Source: Chlorobium sp. (GTDB lineage: Bacteria > Bacteroidota > Chlorobiia > Chlorobiales > Chlorobiaceae). From it: 64,000 nt of DNA. Positions 7,630 to 16,555 of this stretch are shown one piece after another. Position numbers and translations under genes: made by a program. The DNA is taken from NCBI GenBank assembly GCA_028282595.1, contig JANQHQ010000026.1, positions 1-64,000 of the forward strand, given 5' to 3'. Each line of letters opens with the position of its first letter. The first letter of the stretch is position 1. The notes below the pieces were generated by a model. The model was not told the origin of the DNA and searched no databases. It saw only the letters and a program-made list of their open reading frames with translations.

Positions 7630-8235
7630 TCAACATTCGGCATAGTTTTTCAGAACCGTCAACCCTGCGTCGGAGCTCTTTTCAGGGTGAAACTGTACAG
7701 CGAAAATACCATTTTTTTCAATGGCCGAACAAAAATTTTTTCCGGCGAAACGGGTCGTGGCGACACTGTCCCGCGAATCTTCGGGCCGGCAGTAGTAGGA
7801 GTGCACGAAGTAGAAAAACGAGTGGTCCACAATGCCCCTGAACAGAAGGGATTCCCTGGTGTAGTCTACCGAATTCCAGCCGATCTGCGGCACTTTTTCG
7901 GCTTCGGTCTCGAAGCGGAGAACGCTGCCGGAGACGAAATCCAGTCCCCCGTAGCTGCCGTGTTCCTCGCTTTGCGTCATCAGGAGCTGCATGCCGAGGC
8001 AGATGCCGAGCACCTGCCCCCCCTTGTCGACGTGCTCGGCCAGGGCTTCGCTGAAACCCGAAGCCATGAACGACCGTATAGCTGGGCCGAAAGCTCCGAC
8101 CCCCGGCACCAGCACCTTTCGGTATTTCGAGAGCTGCGCGGCGTCGCTGCTCACCACGGACTTCACGCCGAGATATTCGAACGCTTTCCGGACGGAATGG
8201 AGGTTGCCTGCGCCGTAATCCGCAATAAAAATCAT
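7630..8235 (-). CDS. hisH: imidazole glycerol phosphate synthase glutaminase subunit HisH
   Basis: The 201 aa class I glutamine amidotransferase hydrolyses glutamine and passes ammonia to HisF in histidine synthesis. The catalytic triad is visible: Cys79 in GICLGMQ, with His183 and Glu185 in QFHPEKS. The N-terminus MIFIADYGAGNLHSVRKA is typical and fixes the start at 8235; an in-frame extension upstream has no family similarity. hisA is the next gene downstream, but hisF is not in the window. Its stop codon coincides with the target-site duplication of the MITE-like element that follows. Confidence 0.95.
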   Translation of the reverse strand: MIFIADYGAGNLHSVRKAFEYLGVKSVVSSDAAQLSKYRKVLVPGVGAFGPAIRSFMASGFSEALAEHVDKGGQVLGICLGMQLLMTQSEEHGSYGGLDFVSGSVLRFETEAEKVPQIGWNSVDYTRESLLFRGIVDHSFFYFVHSYYCRPEDSRDSVATTRFAGKNFCSAIEKNGIFAVQFHPEKSSDAGLTVLKNYAEC

Positions 8236-8348
8236 CGATTGGTTCCGTTGTCTGCTTTGCCGTTTCGGCGGAACAATAGTACCGCGCATGTGGGTCGTTC
8301 TGCGGCATTCATTTTTAAATTACCCATGAATTCAGTATTATACAGCTT

Positions 8349-8378
8349 TTGACCCGCCTCAACGGACACAAGTAAAAT
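8349..8378 (+). promoter_or_regulatory. candidate sigma-70-type promoter for nfnAB
   Basis: TTGACC (8349-8354) and TAAAAT (8373-8378) are separated by 18 bases and sit about 30 bp upstream of the nfnA ATG. The hexamers are close to the general bacterial consensus. Promoter consensus in this phylum is poorly known to me, so this is tentative. Confidence 0.4.
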
Positions 8379-8407
8379 TTCACGAACAGTTTAATTACGT
8401 AAGAACG

Positions 8408-9253
8408 ATGTATAGAATCGTTTCTGCCCGTTTTTTAGCGGAAAATATCAAAAAATTTGAAATTGATGCCCCGCGTATCGCGAAAAAAAGGAAAGCCGGG
8501 CAGTTCGTCATGCTGCGCGTCGGTAACAGCGGAGAACGGATTCCTCTCACGATCGCCGGTTCGGATCCCGAAAAGGGAACCATCACGATCATCGCCCAGG
8601 GCGCGGGAAAAACCACCCATGAGCTGAACGCGAAAGAAGCCGGCGATACGATAACGGATATCGTGGGTCCTCTCGGCACTCCTTCCCACATCGAGAATTT
8701 CGGCACGGCCGTAAGCATTGGCGGCGGCGTGGGAACGGCGATCGCCTACCCGACCGCGGTCGCGCTCAAGGAAGCCGGAAACCATGTCATCACGATCAAC
8801 GGCGCAAGGAGCCGCGACATGGTCATCCTCGAGGAGGAGATGAAATCGGTCAGCGACGAAGCCTACATCACAACCGACGACGGCTCCTACGGCTTTCACG
8901 GCTTCGTCACCCAGAAACTCCAGGAGTTGATCGATTCCGGCAGGAAGATCGACTACGTACTCGCCATCGGTCCCATCCCGATGATGAGGGCGGTGGCCGA
9001 AGTTACCCGCCCTCACGGCATCACCACGGTTGTCAGCCTCAATCCGATCATGGTCGACGGCACCGGTATGTGCGGCGGCTGCAGGGTAACGGTCGGTGAC
9101 GAGCTCAGGTTCGCATGCGTCGACGGCCCCGAATTCGACGCGCACAAGGTAGATTTCTCCAATCTCGGCGACAGGAACAAAATCTACCAGGAAGAGGAAC
9201 AGGAGTCCGACGACGACTACCGGCACAGCTGCCGTCTCGACAGCCACGCCTGA
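8408..9253 (+). CDS. nfnA: NAD-dependent ferredoxin:NADP+ oxidoreductase small subunit NfnA
   Basis: The 281 aa flavoprotein belongs to the dihydroorotate dehydrogenase electron-transfer/NfnA family. It carries an FAD-binding barrel (RIPLTIAGSD at 44-53) and an NAD-binding half (SIGGGVGTAIAYP at 103-115). The C-terminal [2Fe-2S] site has Cys222, Cys225 and Cys237, with Asp218 just before them. Three Cys plus one Asp is the unusual ligand set known for NfnA. With nfnB 99 bp downstream it should form the electron-bifurcating transhydrogenase linking NADH, NADPH and reduced ferredoxin. Such pairs were earlier annotated as sulfide dehydrogenase or glutamate synthase subunits, so the assignment rests on the gene pair and ligand pattern. 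Confidence 0.85.
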   Translation: MYRIVSARFLAENIKKFEIDAPRIAKKRKAGQFVMLRVGNSGERIPLTIAGSDPEKGTITIIAQGAGKTTHELNAKEAGDTITDIVGPLGTPSHIENFGTAVSIGGGVGTAIAYPTAVALKEAGNHVITINGARSRDMVILEEEMKSVSDEAYITTDDGSYGFHGFVTQKLQELIDSGRKIDYVLAIGPIPMMRAVAEVTRPHGITTVVSLNPIMVDGTGMCGGCRVTVGDELRFACVDGPEFDAHKVDFSNLGDRNKIYQEEEQESDDDYRHSCRLDSHA

Positions 9254-9352
9254 CCGTTCAACGCCAAGTATCACAGCAACACGTTCATATCCTACCCGCC
9301 GGACCGCGCAACGGCCCTTGGGAGGGGAACGATATCACAACAGGGAATCACT

Positions 9353-10807
9353 ATGGAGAACGACAATAAAAAGATCTCGATCAAGGAGCGCATGGCCATC
9401 CCACGGCAGAAAATGCCCGCGCAGGATCCGTCGGAACGCGTCCGGAATTTCCGGGAGGTCAATCTCGGCTATACGCCCGAACTGGCCATGAAAGAGGCGA
9501 TGCGGTGCATCCAGTGCAAGGATCCGGTCTGCATCAGGGGCTGTCCGGTGAGCATCAAGATCGACGAGTTCATCGACCTCGTCGCGCACGGCAAATTCCT
9601 CGCGGCGGCTAAAAAAATCAAGGAGGACAACGTGCTCCCGGCGATCTGCGGCAGAGTCTGCCCGCAGGAGGACCAGTGCGAAAAAGTGTGCGTTCTGACG
9701 AAAAAACACGAACCCGTGGCGATCGGACACCTCGAACGCTTCGTGGCCGACTACGAAAGGGAGAGCGGCAACATCGAGGTCCCCGACGTCAAGCCGCCCA
9801 CCGGCAGGAAAATCGCCGTCATCGGCAGCGGCCCGGCGGGACTCAGTTGCGCCAACGACCTCGCGCAGCTCGGCCACAAGGTGGTGGTTTTCGAAGCCCT
9901 GCACGAGCTCGGCGGCGTTCTCATGTACGGCGTTCCGGAGTTCCGGCTGCCGAAGGATATCGTCAGGAAGGAAATCGAGGTTCTGAAAAAGATGGGGGTC
10001 GAATTTCAGACGGACGTGGTGGTCGGACGCACCATCACCATCGACGAGCTGATCGAGGAGGAGGGCTACGACGCCGTCTTTATCGGTGTCGGAGCGGGGC
10101 TACCCTGGTTCATGGGCATCCCCGGCGAAAATTTCGTCGGCGTGCTTTCGGCAAACGAGTTCCTGACGAGGGTCAACCTCATGAAAGCGTACGACTTCCC
10201 CGAAAGCGACACGCCCGTTTTCAACTGCAAGGGCAAGAATGTGGCGGTTTTCGGAGGGGGCAACACCGCCATGGACGCCGTGAGAACCGCGAAGCGCCTC
10301 GGCGCGGAACACGCCTACATCATCTATCGCCGTTCGGAAGCGGAAATGCCCGCCCGCGTCGAGGAGATCCATCACGCCAAGGAGGAGGGGATCGAATTCC
10401 TGCTGTTGAACAACCCGGTCGAATTCATCGGCGACGAACGGCAGTGGCTTACCGGCGTGAAGTGCATCAAAATGGAACTGGGCGAACCCGACGATTCGGG
10501 AAGACGCCGTCCGGTCCCGATCGAGGGCTCGGAATACATACTGCCGATCAACATGGCGGTCATCTCCATCGGCAACGGCTCGAACCCGCTGATCGGCCAG
10601 ACCACGCCCGATATCGAATTCAGTAAACGCGAAACCATTGTCGTCGACGTCAACACGATGGCGACCTCCAAGGAGAACGTCTATGCCGGAGGCGATATCG
10701 TCACCGGCGGAGCCACGGTGATCCTCGCCATGGGCGCCGGCCGCACGGCCGCACGCGCGATTCACGAAAAACTCATGGGGGTGTCGCACGGTTTCGACGA
10801 ATGGTAG
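9353..10807 (+). CDS. nfnB: NAD-dependent ferredoxin:NADP+ oxidoreductase large subunit NfnB
   Basis: The 484 aa protein resembles the glutamate synthase small subunit. Two [4Fe-4S] clusters are predicted from eight cysteines at 52, 55, 60, 64 and 99, 103, 109, 113. A FAD-binding Rossmann motif follows (KIAVIGSGPAGLSCANDL, from about 153), then an NADPH-binding motif (VAVFGGGNTAMDA and YRRSEAEMPAR). It pairs with nfnA immediately upstream. A lone GltD-like role is unlikely because no large glutamate synthase gene adjoins. The ATG at 9353 has AGGGA upstream. The gene ends 14 bp from the convergent DUF1499 gene. Confidence 0.85.
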   Translation: MENDNKKISIKERMAIPRQKMPAQDPSERVRNFREVNLGYTPELAMKEAMRCIQCKDPVCIRGCPVSIKIDEFIDLVAHGKFLAAAKKIKEDNVLPAICGRVCPQEDQCEKVCVLTKKHEPVAIGHLERFVADYERESGNIEVPDVKPPTGRKIAVIGSGPAGLSCANDLAQLGHKVVVFEALHELGGVLMYGVPEFRLPKDIVRKEIEVLKKMGVEFQTDVVVGRTITIDELIEEEGYDAVFIGVGAGLPWFMGIPGENFVGVLSANEFLTRVNLMKAYDFPESDTPVFNCKGKNVAVFGGGNTAMDAVRTAKRLGAEHAYIIYRRSEAEMPARVEEIHHAKEEGIEFLLLNNPVEFIGDERQWLTGVKCIKMELGEPDDSGRRRPVPIEGSEYILPINMAVISIGNGSNPLIGQTTPDIEFSKRETIVVDVNTMATSKENVYAGGDIVTGGATVILAMGAGRTAARAIHEKLMGVSHGFDEW

Positions 10808-10821
10808 GGCGCTTGACGCCC

Positions 10822-11262
10822 TCAACCGGCTTTTTCGAATCTCCGGCGGATATCCTCCACACGGCCGCGGTTCACGCCGAGATCGGAATAGCCGACTCGT
10901 GAAGCGGATCGTACATGGAGAACCCCTTTCGACCTGTCGAGCCTGAACTCGACGTCGTCGACGAAGCCGAACACGGGTACGGCGAATGTCGACCAGAGGT
11001 ACTCTTTCGACTCGTTCCGAACGACGCCGCCCATCTCACCGACCACCGCTTTCACTCTTTCCAGGGCCCGGTCTTCCGCCCCTTTTTCGAGGGCGATCGG
11101 GTCTATCTTTCCGGACTCTTCACCGCCTTCGCTGCATACGCAGTTCGGCGTACCGGGGCAGGGTCTCAGACGGCCGTCGACCAGCCCGTGCTCCGGCTCC
11201 TCGGGCAGCAAACCCGAGAACAGGCCGGCGAGGGCGTTGGCCGCATCATTGATGATGTCCAT
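10822..11262 (-). CDS. DUF1499 family protein
   Basis: The 146 aa protein shows the family's hallmark near the N-terminus, CPGTPNCVCS (35-44), and the C-terminal block SASRVGYSDLGVNRGRVEDIR. No signal peptide is obvious and no enzyme activity is established for the family to my knowledge. The first 20 residues are mildly hydrophobic and amphipathic. It is followed on the same strand only by the convergent end of nfnB, and preceded by the AEC transporter gene 93 bp upstream. Family membership is secure; function is not known. Confidence 0.8.
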   Translation of the reverse strand: MDIINDAANALAGLFSGLLPEEPEHGLVDGRLRPCPGTPNCVCSEGGEESGKIDPIALEKGAEDRALERVKAVVGEMGGVVRNESKEYLWSTFAVPVFGFVDDVEFRLDRSKGVLHVRSASRVGYSDLGVNRGRVEDIRRRFEKAG

Positions 11263-11355
11263 GGTCTTTCTGTCTGTTTTTCAGGAATGAAACAATGGAA
11301 TAATACGCACTTTTCCGGGGACGCCGAAACGGGAGCGGTCTGAAACGGCCGCCGC

Positions 11356-12252
11356 TCACAGGACGAGATACCAGAGCGGAAGCGTCAGGAACGAGAGTAC
11401 GACTCCGACGGCGACCATGAGATTCGCCAGCGGAGGATTGATATCCTGCTCGGTGGCCACGATGGCCGCCGTCACCATCGGAGCCATCGCCGCCTCGAAC
11501 AGCGTGACCCTGAAGGCGAGCCCTTCGAGCACCTGCATCTGACCGTAGAACAGCCAGAGAACCAGCGGCGCCAGAAAGAGCTTGAACCCGAGACCGAAAG
11601 CCAGGTTCCTGCCGTTCCCCCTGAAATGCCCCGCATGAAGCTGACAGCCGACCGAAAACAGCGCGAGCGGAGCCAGGGTATCGCCCAGCCGTCGCAGTAC
11701 GACCGTCAGCCATTGGGGATAGTCGACCGGCATCAGGACGACGGCAGCCACGAGGGCGAGAAAGGGCGGAAACATGACGATCCGTCCGGCCATCTCTGTC
11801 GCCGACGGCATGCCTCCGGAGTAGATGCCCGCAACGGCGAGTCCGAGAGTGGAGAGCACCATGAAGGAGCCGAGCTGATCGACGACGATACCGTAGACCA
11901 GGGCTTCACTGCCGTAGAAAGCCTCGATCATCGGAAGACCGACAAACGAGGTGTTGCCGAGGCCCCCCGTCAGCATCAGGGCGCCCACGGTGGCGCGCGG
12001 CAGGCGGAACACGCGTCCGAGCAGCAGAAAGAATGCCGCTCCGAGGCCGAAAAGCAGCCAGGGCATGGCCGCCATGAACAGCAGATCCGGGGAAAGCCGC
12101 AGTTCACGGACCGAAAGGAGCACGACCGCCGGCAGGGCGACGTGAATGATATAGCCATTAAGGGTTTTCGGAGCGTTTTCGGGCAGCTTTCCCGACCGCC
12201 TCAGGATGACCCCGGCCAGAAAGCAGACGGCGAGCAGTACCAGATTATGCAT
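11356..12252 (-). CDS. AEC family transporter (auxin efflux carrier-like permease)
   Basis: The 298 aa product is almost entirely hydrophobic with about ten predicted membrane segments, as in the AEC permeases that export or import small carboxylates or similar solutes. Typical features are the N-terminal LAVCFLAGVILRRSGKLP and a mid-region segment GGLGNTSFVGLPM. Substrate cannot be inferred. The start at 12252 overlaps the stop of the ferrochelatase-like gene by eight bases, so the two are probably translated together; an upstream in-frame start would extend further into that gene and lacks support. Confidence 0.8.
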   Translation of the reverse strand: MHNLVLLAVCFLAGVILRRSGKLPENAPKTLNGYIIHVALPAVVLLSVRELRLSPDLLFMAAMPWLLFGLGAAFFLLLGRVFRLPRATVGALMLTGGLGNTSFVGLPMIEAFYGSEALVYGIVVDQLGSFMVLSTLGLAVAGIYSGGMPSATEMAGRIVMFPPFLALVAAVVLMPVDYPQWLTVVLRRLGDTLAPLALFSVGCQLHAGHFRGNGRNLAFGLGFKLFLAPLVLWLFYGQMQVLEGLAFRVTLFEAAMAPMVTAAIVATEQDINPPLANLMVAVGVVLSFLTLPLWYLVL

Positions 12253-13294
12253 CCTGTGCGGCCTCCCCGCCGCCATGCACGGACGCTCCGGTCCCGCCCT
12301 CTTTCGGAAGGAGAATCTGCCTGGCGGCGGCGGCCGCCCTTTCGGCGAGAAACGAGCAGAAAGCCTCCGAATCGTTGAGACAGGGTATGTAGGTCGTCCG
12401 GGGAATTCCGCTTTTTTCGAGCAGCCCTTTCGCCCTCAAAAGCGTCTCGTTACCCTCGGCGAAATAGCCGGCCGGAAACAGGACGGCATGGCCCGCGCCA
12501 TCGGTTTTCAGACGTTCGAGGACCGACTCGAGCGGCGGCTGCGTCCATCGCCCCCCGACGTCGTGGTTCAGATAGGCCGTCACGACTTCGCCGAACGGAT
12601 TTCGTGCATCGCCGGCAATCGCTTCGCCGAGAATCGAGGCGAACGACCGGGTCTCCTCCAGACCGGTGCTAAACGGGGGAACGTCGCCCTTCCGGTCGGC
12701 CTCGAGCGTCCCGTGAAAGGCCAGGACGAGAACCGGGCGTCCCGGGGCGGTATCTGGCGGAACGTGGTGGAAAACGTGCTCCCTGTAAATCTCCCGCAGG
12801 TCGTCGGCCCGCCAGAAACCGCTGAGGACCCGCGAGCCCGCGAGCTCCTCTTCCGTGCAGACGCTCTCCAGGTGATCGCAGAACGAGCCGAAGGTCAGAT
12901 GGCTTTCGACCGGCGAGAGGGAGAGGAGTATTCTGGCATCGAACCCCCTGGTCCGCTCCACGACCTCCTCCACGGAAGGAGGCGTCGCGGAGAACGCCGG
13001 AAACACCTCGTAGACCGGATCCTCCGGAATCGTGCGGCCGGAAAGGCTCCTGCGAACGGCTTCGGCCTGGCGACGGGTGATCGGGTTGTGCGGCGACACA
13101 TAGCCGGCATCCCGGAACGACCTGCTGTTTTTCAGCCCTGAAAGAAGTGAAACGAAAACCCTCAGCGGCTTCGGTATCGGCAACACCTCGGCGGCGTGAT
13201 CGAGCGTGCGCCTCGTCATCGAGTAGTTGTCGAGGAAACCCTCTGTTTCGGCCTCTCCGTGCGCGGCCATGATGACGGCGATCCTTCTTGTCAT
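12245..13294 (-). CDS. ferrochelatase-family protein
   Basis: The 349 aa protein follows the class II chelatase layout. His194 in LAFHGT corresponds to the metal-binding His of ferrochelatase (the SAHG-type motif), and GYFAEGNETL (277-286, Glu283) matches the family's FVS..ETL segment carrying the catalytic Glu. The intervening VVTAYLNHDVGGRWTQPPL resembles the canonical substrate-side motif, while the N-terminal third (AAHGEAE..) is also family-like. A role in metal insertion into a tetrapyrrole is likely, but whether it makes protoheme, uses another porphyrin, or is a regulatory paralogue cannot be told. It overlaps the AEC gene and follows the membrane-fusion gene by 22 bp. Confidence 0.7.
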   Translation of the reverse strand: MTRRIAVIMAAHGEAETEGFLDNYSMTRRTLDHAAEVLPIPKPLRVFVSLLSGLKNSRSFRDAGYVSPHNPITRRQAEAVRRSLSGRTIPEDPVYEVFPAFSATPPSVEEVVERTRGFDARILLSLSPVESHLTFGSFCDHLESVCTEEELAGSRVLSGFWRADDLREIYREHVFHHVPPDTAPGRPVLVLAFHGTLEADRKGDVPPFSTGLEETRSFASILGEAIAGDARNPFGEVVTAYLNHDVGGRWTQPPLESVLERLKTDGAGHAVLFPAGYFAEGNETLLRAKGLLEKSGIPRTTYIPCLNDSEAFCSFLAERAAAAARQILLPKEGGTGASVHGGGEAAQDA

Positions 13295-13316
13295 TGCGAT
13301 ATGGGAAGAGCTGTTC

Positions 13317-14396
13317 TCAGGGACCGTTTCCCGCGGGTTTCGCCTCCAGGCCCTCGCGGAAGCGCTCTTCGGGCCCGACCACCACGGAGTCCCCCTCGGC
13401 GATCCCCCGCACCACCTCGATGTGGGTAAGATCCCCCGCGCCTGTGGCGATCTCCTGTTTTTTCAGATGACGCTCCTCGATTTTCCAGACGTACTTCTTG
13501 CGAAACTCTTCGAAGATCGCGCTTTTGGGAATCAGGAGTGCATTCTCCCGGGTGCTGTAGACGATGTTCGCGGTGGCCGTCATGCCGGCCTGAATCCCCT
13601 CGACCGGCTCGGTGAACTCGAGATAGACCCTCGACGTCTTGGTTATCCTGTCCGTCCGGGGAACCACCCTCGACACCCTCGCCTCGAACCGGCTTTCGGG
13701 AAGCGCATCGAATGCCACCGTGGCGAGCTGTCCCGGCCTCACCCTGGGCGCGTCGAGCTCATCGACCTCGACGTTCAGCACATAGCTGGCCGTATCGACC
13801 ACCGTCGCGACATGCGTTCCGCTGACGATATGGTCGCCCGCTCTGGCGTCCTGCATGGTCAGGATTCCGGAAACCGGTGCGGTCAGAACGAGCTTTTTCA
13901 GATCGTCCCTGCGGCTTTTCAACTGCAGCTCCCGCTGCTCGAGCAGTTCGACCGCCTTCCGGAACTCCTTTTCTGCATTGTCGAGATCCTGCCGTGAAAT
14001 CGCGCCCGCCCTGAAAAGATTCCGGTTTCTCGAGAGCCTGAGGCGCAGATCGTCGGTTTCCGACTTCTGCTCGGCATATGCCGCCCGCGCCTCCCGGGCG
14101 GCGAGTCCGGGCTGGCGCTCCTCGAACTCGAGGATTGCGCCCCCTCTGTCGACCCGCTCTCCTTCCCGGATCATGACGGCGCCTACCGTTCCCGACAGTT
14201 CACTGCGCAGCTCGGCCATCCTCTCCGCGTCCACGTAGCCGGTGGCGTAGATCGCCTGGATCAGTTCCGTCTTCCTCACCTGATGGATATCGACGTAGAC
14301 GGTGTTGCCTCTTGTCACGAGATAGATGACGGTCGCCATGAAGATAACGCCGAGGGCGATCGTGTATTTGGGGAGTATTTTCTGTACGGTCTGCAT
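13317..14396 (-). CDS. periplasmic adaptor (membrane-fusion) protein of an efflux system
   Basis: The 359 aa HlyD/RND-type adaptor has an N-terminal membrane anchor (about 10-27). A lipoyl-like half motif follows (GTVGAVMIREGERVDRGG, about 70), then a Leu/Arg/Glu-rich coiled-coil hairpin (about 95-165), the second lipoyl half (VLTAPVSGILTMQDARAGD) and beta-barrel domains. Such adaptors bridge an inner-membrane pump (ABC or RND) and an outer-membrane channel. No pump or channel gene adjoins it here; downstream come the ferrochelatase-like and AEC genes. The partner may be encoded elsewhere. Confidence 0.82.
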   Translation of the reverse strand: MQTVQKILPKYTIALGVIFMATVIYLVTRGNTVYVDIHQVRKTELIQAIYATGYVDAERMAELRSELSGTVGAVMIREGERVDRGGAILEFEERQPGLAAREARAAYAEQKSETDDLRLRLSRNRNLFRAGAISRQDLDNAEKEFRKAVELLEQRELQLKSRRDDLKKLVLTAPVSGILTMQDARAGDHIVSGTHVATVVDTASYVLNVEVDELDAPRVRPGQLATVAFDALPESRFEARVSRVVPRTDRITKTSRVYLEFTEPVEGIQAGMTATANIVYSTRENALLIPKSAIFEEFRKKYVWKIEERHLKKQEIATGAGDLTHIEVVRGIAEGDSVVVGPEERFREGLEAKPAGNGP

Positions 14397-14597
14397 GATG
14401 GGACAGCAAGCGTTGCAAATAACGAACAGGAAGTTAACATCTGTAATGCTGGTTTCAAATTACGTCTCACTCCCTTCGTTCTTTATTTTTCTCGCGCGCC
14501 TGCTTGGTTTTTCGATTATTTTATGAATCTTTAAGGTCAGGAAAATATCTGCGCCGCAGCCGTGCTCCGGCGGCGGCGCCCAATCGACCTACTGTCA

Positions 14598-15011
14598 ATG
14601 AGTACGAACCAGGATCTCGAAAAAAGCTTTCTCGACTCCGTCCGATTCGATGCGAAGGGTCTGGTCCCGGCGATCGTTCAGGACAACGAAACGGGAAAAG
14701 TTCTGATGATGGCGTGGATGAACCGCGAGAGTCTCGAAATGACGCTTGAAAAAAAGAAAGCCTGCTACTGGAGCCGCAGCCGGAACAAACTCTGGATGAA
14801 GGGCGAATCCTCCGGCAATATGCAGGACGTGCACGATATCATGATCGACTGCGACGGGGACACCCTGCTGCTGAAGGTATCGCAGAAAGGCGGCGCCTGC
14901 CACGTCGGTTACCATTCATGCTTTTACCGCAGGGTCACGGACGATCATTCGATGGAGATCTGCGACACCCTGATGTTCAACCCCGAGGACGTTTATGGGA
15001 AAAAAAGCTGA
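14598..15011 (+). CDS. hisI: phosphoribosyl-AMP cyclohydrolase HisI
   Basis: The 137 aa enzyme opens the adenine ring of phosphoribosyl-AMP in histidine synthesis. The metal-binding run DCDGD at 84-88 gives Asp84, Asp86 and Asp88, and Cys101 and Cys108 (in [14 protein letters not shown]) complete the zinc site with Cys85. There is no HisE pyrophosphohydrolase domain, so the step before must be encoded separately. The start at 14598 places the conserved core correctly; an upstream in-frame start would add 12 unsupported residues. It overlaps menG by 17 bp, suggesting coupled translation although the pathways differ. Confidence 0.93.
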   Translation: MSTNQDLEKSFLDSVRFDAKGLVPAIVQDNETGKVLMMAWMNRESLEMTLEKKKACYWSRSRNKLWMKGESSGNMQDVHDIMIDCDGDTLLLKVSQKGGACHVGYHSCFYRRVTDDHSMEICDTLMFNPEDVYGKKS

Positions 15012-15744
15012 GGGGCAATTCAGCCGTTCGAAGGAAACCGCCCGGTCCCTGTTCAGATCGAAATCGCATGCGTCGATCCGGCACATGTTCGACGACGTCG
15101 CACCGACCTACGATTTCCTCAACCATCTTTTGAGCCTCGGTATCGACAACTACTGGCGGTCCCGCACGGCTTCGAGGGCTCGCCGGCTTGTCGACGGCAA
15201 TCCCGAACCGGCCATTCTCGACGTCGCGACCGGAACCGGGGATCTCGCACACGCCATGTCGAAAATACCGGGCGCCAGGGTGACGGGCATGGACCTCTCC
15301 CCCGAAATGCTCGCGATCGCGAAAAAGAAGTATCCCGGCATCCGCTTCGACGAGGGCTATGCCGAAAACCTTCCCTACGACGACGGTTCGTTCGATATCG
15401 TCAGCGCGGGGTTCGGCGTGAGGAATTTCGAGGACCTGCCCGGAGGCCTGAGGGAATTCCACCGGGTGCTCAAACCCGGGGGGCACGCTCTCATCATCGA
15501 ACCGATGATCCCGAGGAATCCGCTCATGCGGCAGCTCTACCTGGTATACTTCAAAAAAGTGCTTCCGAAAATAGCGCGTATGTTCACCAAGTCGAGTTTC
15601 GCCTACGACTACCTTCCGCACTCCGTCGAATCGTTCCCGCAGGGCGAGGAATTCGTCTCGATCCTCAGGGAAGCGGGATTCGGCGCGGCCGACTATCACC
15701 CGATGACGTTCGAAGTATCGATCCTCTACCTGGCGCGGAAGTAA
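14995..15744 (+). CDS. menG: demethylmenaquinone methyltransferase MenG/UbiE
   Basis: The 249 aa SAM-dependent enzyme adds the ring methyl group in the last step of menaquinone synthesis. Visible motifs are [19 protein letters not shown] (31-49), the SAM-binding motif [12 protein letters not shown] (74-85), the acidic residue in GMDLSPEML, and FGVRNFEDL (140-148). Green sulfur bacteria use menaquinone-type quinones, which fits. A 42-bp stretch (15391-15432, encoding [14 protein letters not shown]) is repeated exactly in the chimeric fragment at 16607-16648 on the other strand. Confidence 0.93.
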   Translation: MGKKAEGQFSRSKETARSLFRSKSHASIRHMFDDVAPTYDFLNHLLSLGIDNYWRSRTASRARRLVDGNPEPAILDVATGTGDLAHAMSKIPGARVTGMDLSPEMLAIAKKKYPGIRFDEGYAENLPYDDGSFDIVSAGFGVRNFEDLPGGLREFHRVLKPGGHALIIEPMIPRNPLMRQLYLVYFKKVLPKIARMFTKSSFAYDYLPHSVESFPQGEEFVSILREAGFGAADYHPMTFEVSILYLARK

Positions 15745-15749
15745 GCCCG

Positions 15750-16553
15750 TCACTCCACCGAACGCTGCCGTTCCTGCCGCGCCATCTGCCTGATATCGCG
15801 AAGCAGCCGCGCCTGCTTCCTACGGTTTTCCCGCAACTTCCCGAGCAGTTCCGAATGGCTTTTACGCACCTGTGGATCGGGTGGGTGCAGTTCCCCGAGG
15901 CGGCGAAGAGCTGCTCCCGAACAACGATCAGATCCATCCCCGAGCTCCTTTTCCGTGAAGGAACCGTGCGCCGTGAGCAACGTCCCGAGCTGCTCCTTCA
16001 GCCGTGCCTCCTCTCCGGCAAGACGTCGAAGGTAGCGCCTCATATAGCGGAATTCCGCTGCAAGGCGCTCGGGAACCGTTATCCCCTCCAGCATACTTGC
16101 CGTGCGTACTTTTCCGGCAACCCTGTGACGGGAAGAGCCGTTGGCTGAAGGCCGAGGCTGACTCCCTTGCTGAGCCGACAGCCAGAAACGGCTGAACAGG
16201 GGATTTCTTTTCAGTGCCGGTCGTGAGAGGTAAAAGAGTGAAATGCCTGCAGCGTTGGCAACTACGTCGATCAGGGAAACATGTCGGCCGATACCGACGT
16301 AGCGCTGCAGAAGCTCGATCGAGACCCCGAATAAAAAGAGCCCCGTTACATTGAGAACGATATATTTTTTTTCAGGGAACGACAGGTCTGCAAGCAGCGC
16401 CAAGACATAAAAAGCTATTGCGTGCAGCAGGTTATCGCTAATCAATGTATTTGCGATGGGAGTGCTGATAAGCGCCTCCCTCAGAATCACGGCTGCGGTG
16501 AAAAACAGCATCAGCCTCTCAGCGAACCGCAGCAATCTTCTGTTCACGCGCAT
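15750..16553 (-). CDS. VanZ-like membrane protein with C-terminal helical tail
   Basis: The 267 aa product has an N-terminal half with four hydrophobic segments (about 14-110). The family-like stretch ISDNLLHAIAFYVLALLADLSFP resembles the VanZ pattern of a His in a membrane helix, and VSIELLQRYVGIGRHVSLIDVVANAAG is the characteristic second block. The C-terminal 120 residues are very rich in Arg, Leu and Glu and should form a cytoplasmic coiled-coil. Function is unknown beyond the family. The ATG at 16553 has AGAGGG upstream; a TTG six bases earlier is also possible. The preceding fragment (16556-16756) ends in the same few bases, so the two may be coupled. Confidence 0.7.
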   Translation of the reverse strand: MRVNRRLLRFAERLMLFFTAAVILREALISTPIANTLISDNLLHAIAFYVLALLADLSFPEKKYIVLNVTGLFLFGVSIELLQRYVGIGRHVSLIDVVANAAGISLFYLSRPALKRNPLFSRFWLSAQQGSQPRPSANGSSRHRVAGKVRTASMLEGITVPERLAAEFRYMRRYLRRLAGEEARLKEQLGTLLTAHGSFTEKELGDGSDRCSGAALRRLGELHPPDPQVRKSHSELLGKLRENRRKQARLLRDIRQMARQERQRSVE

Positions 16554-16555
16554 GC

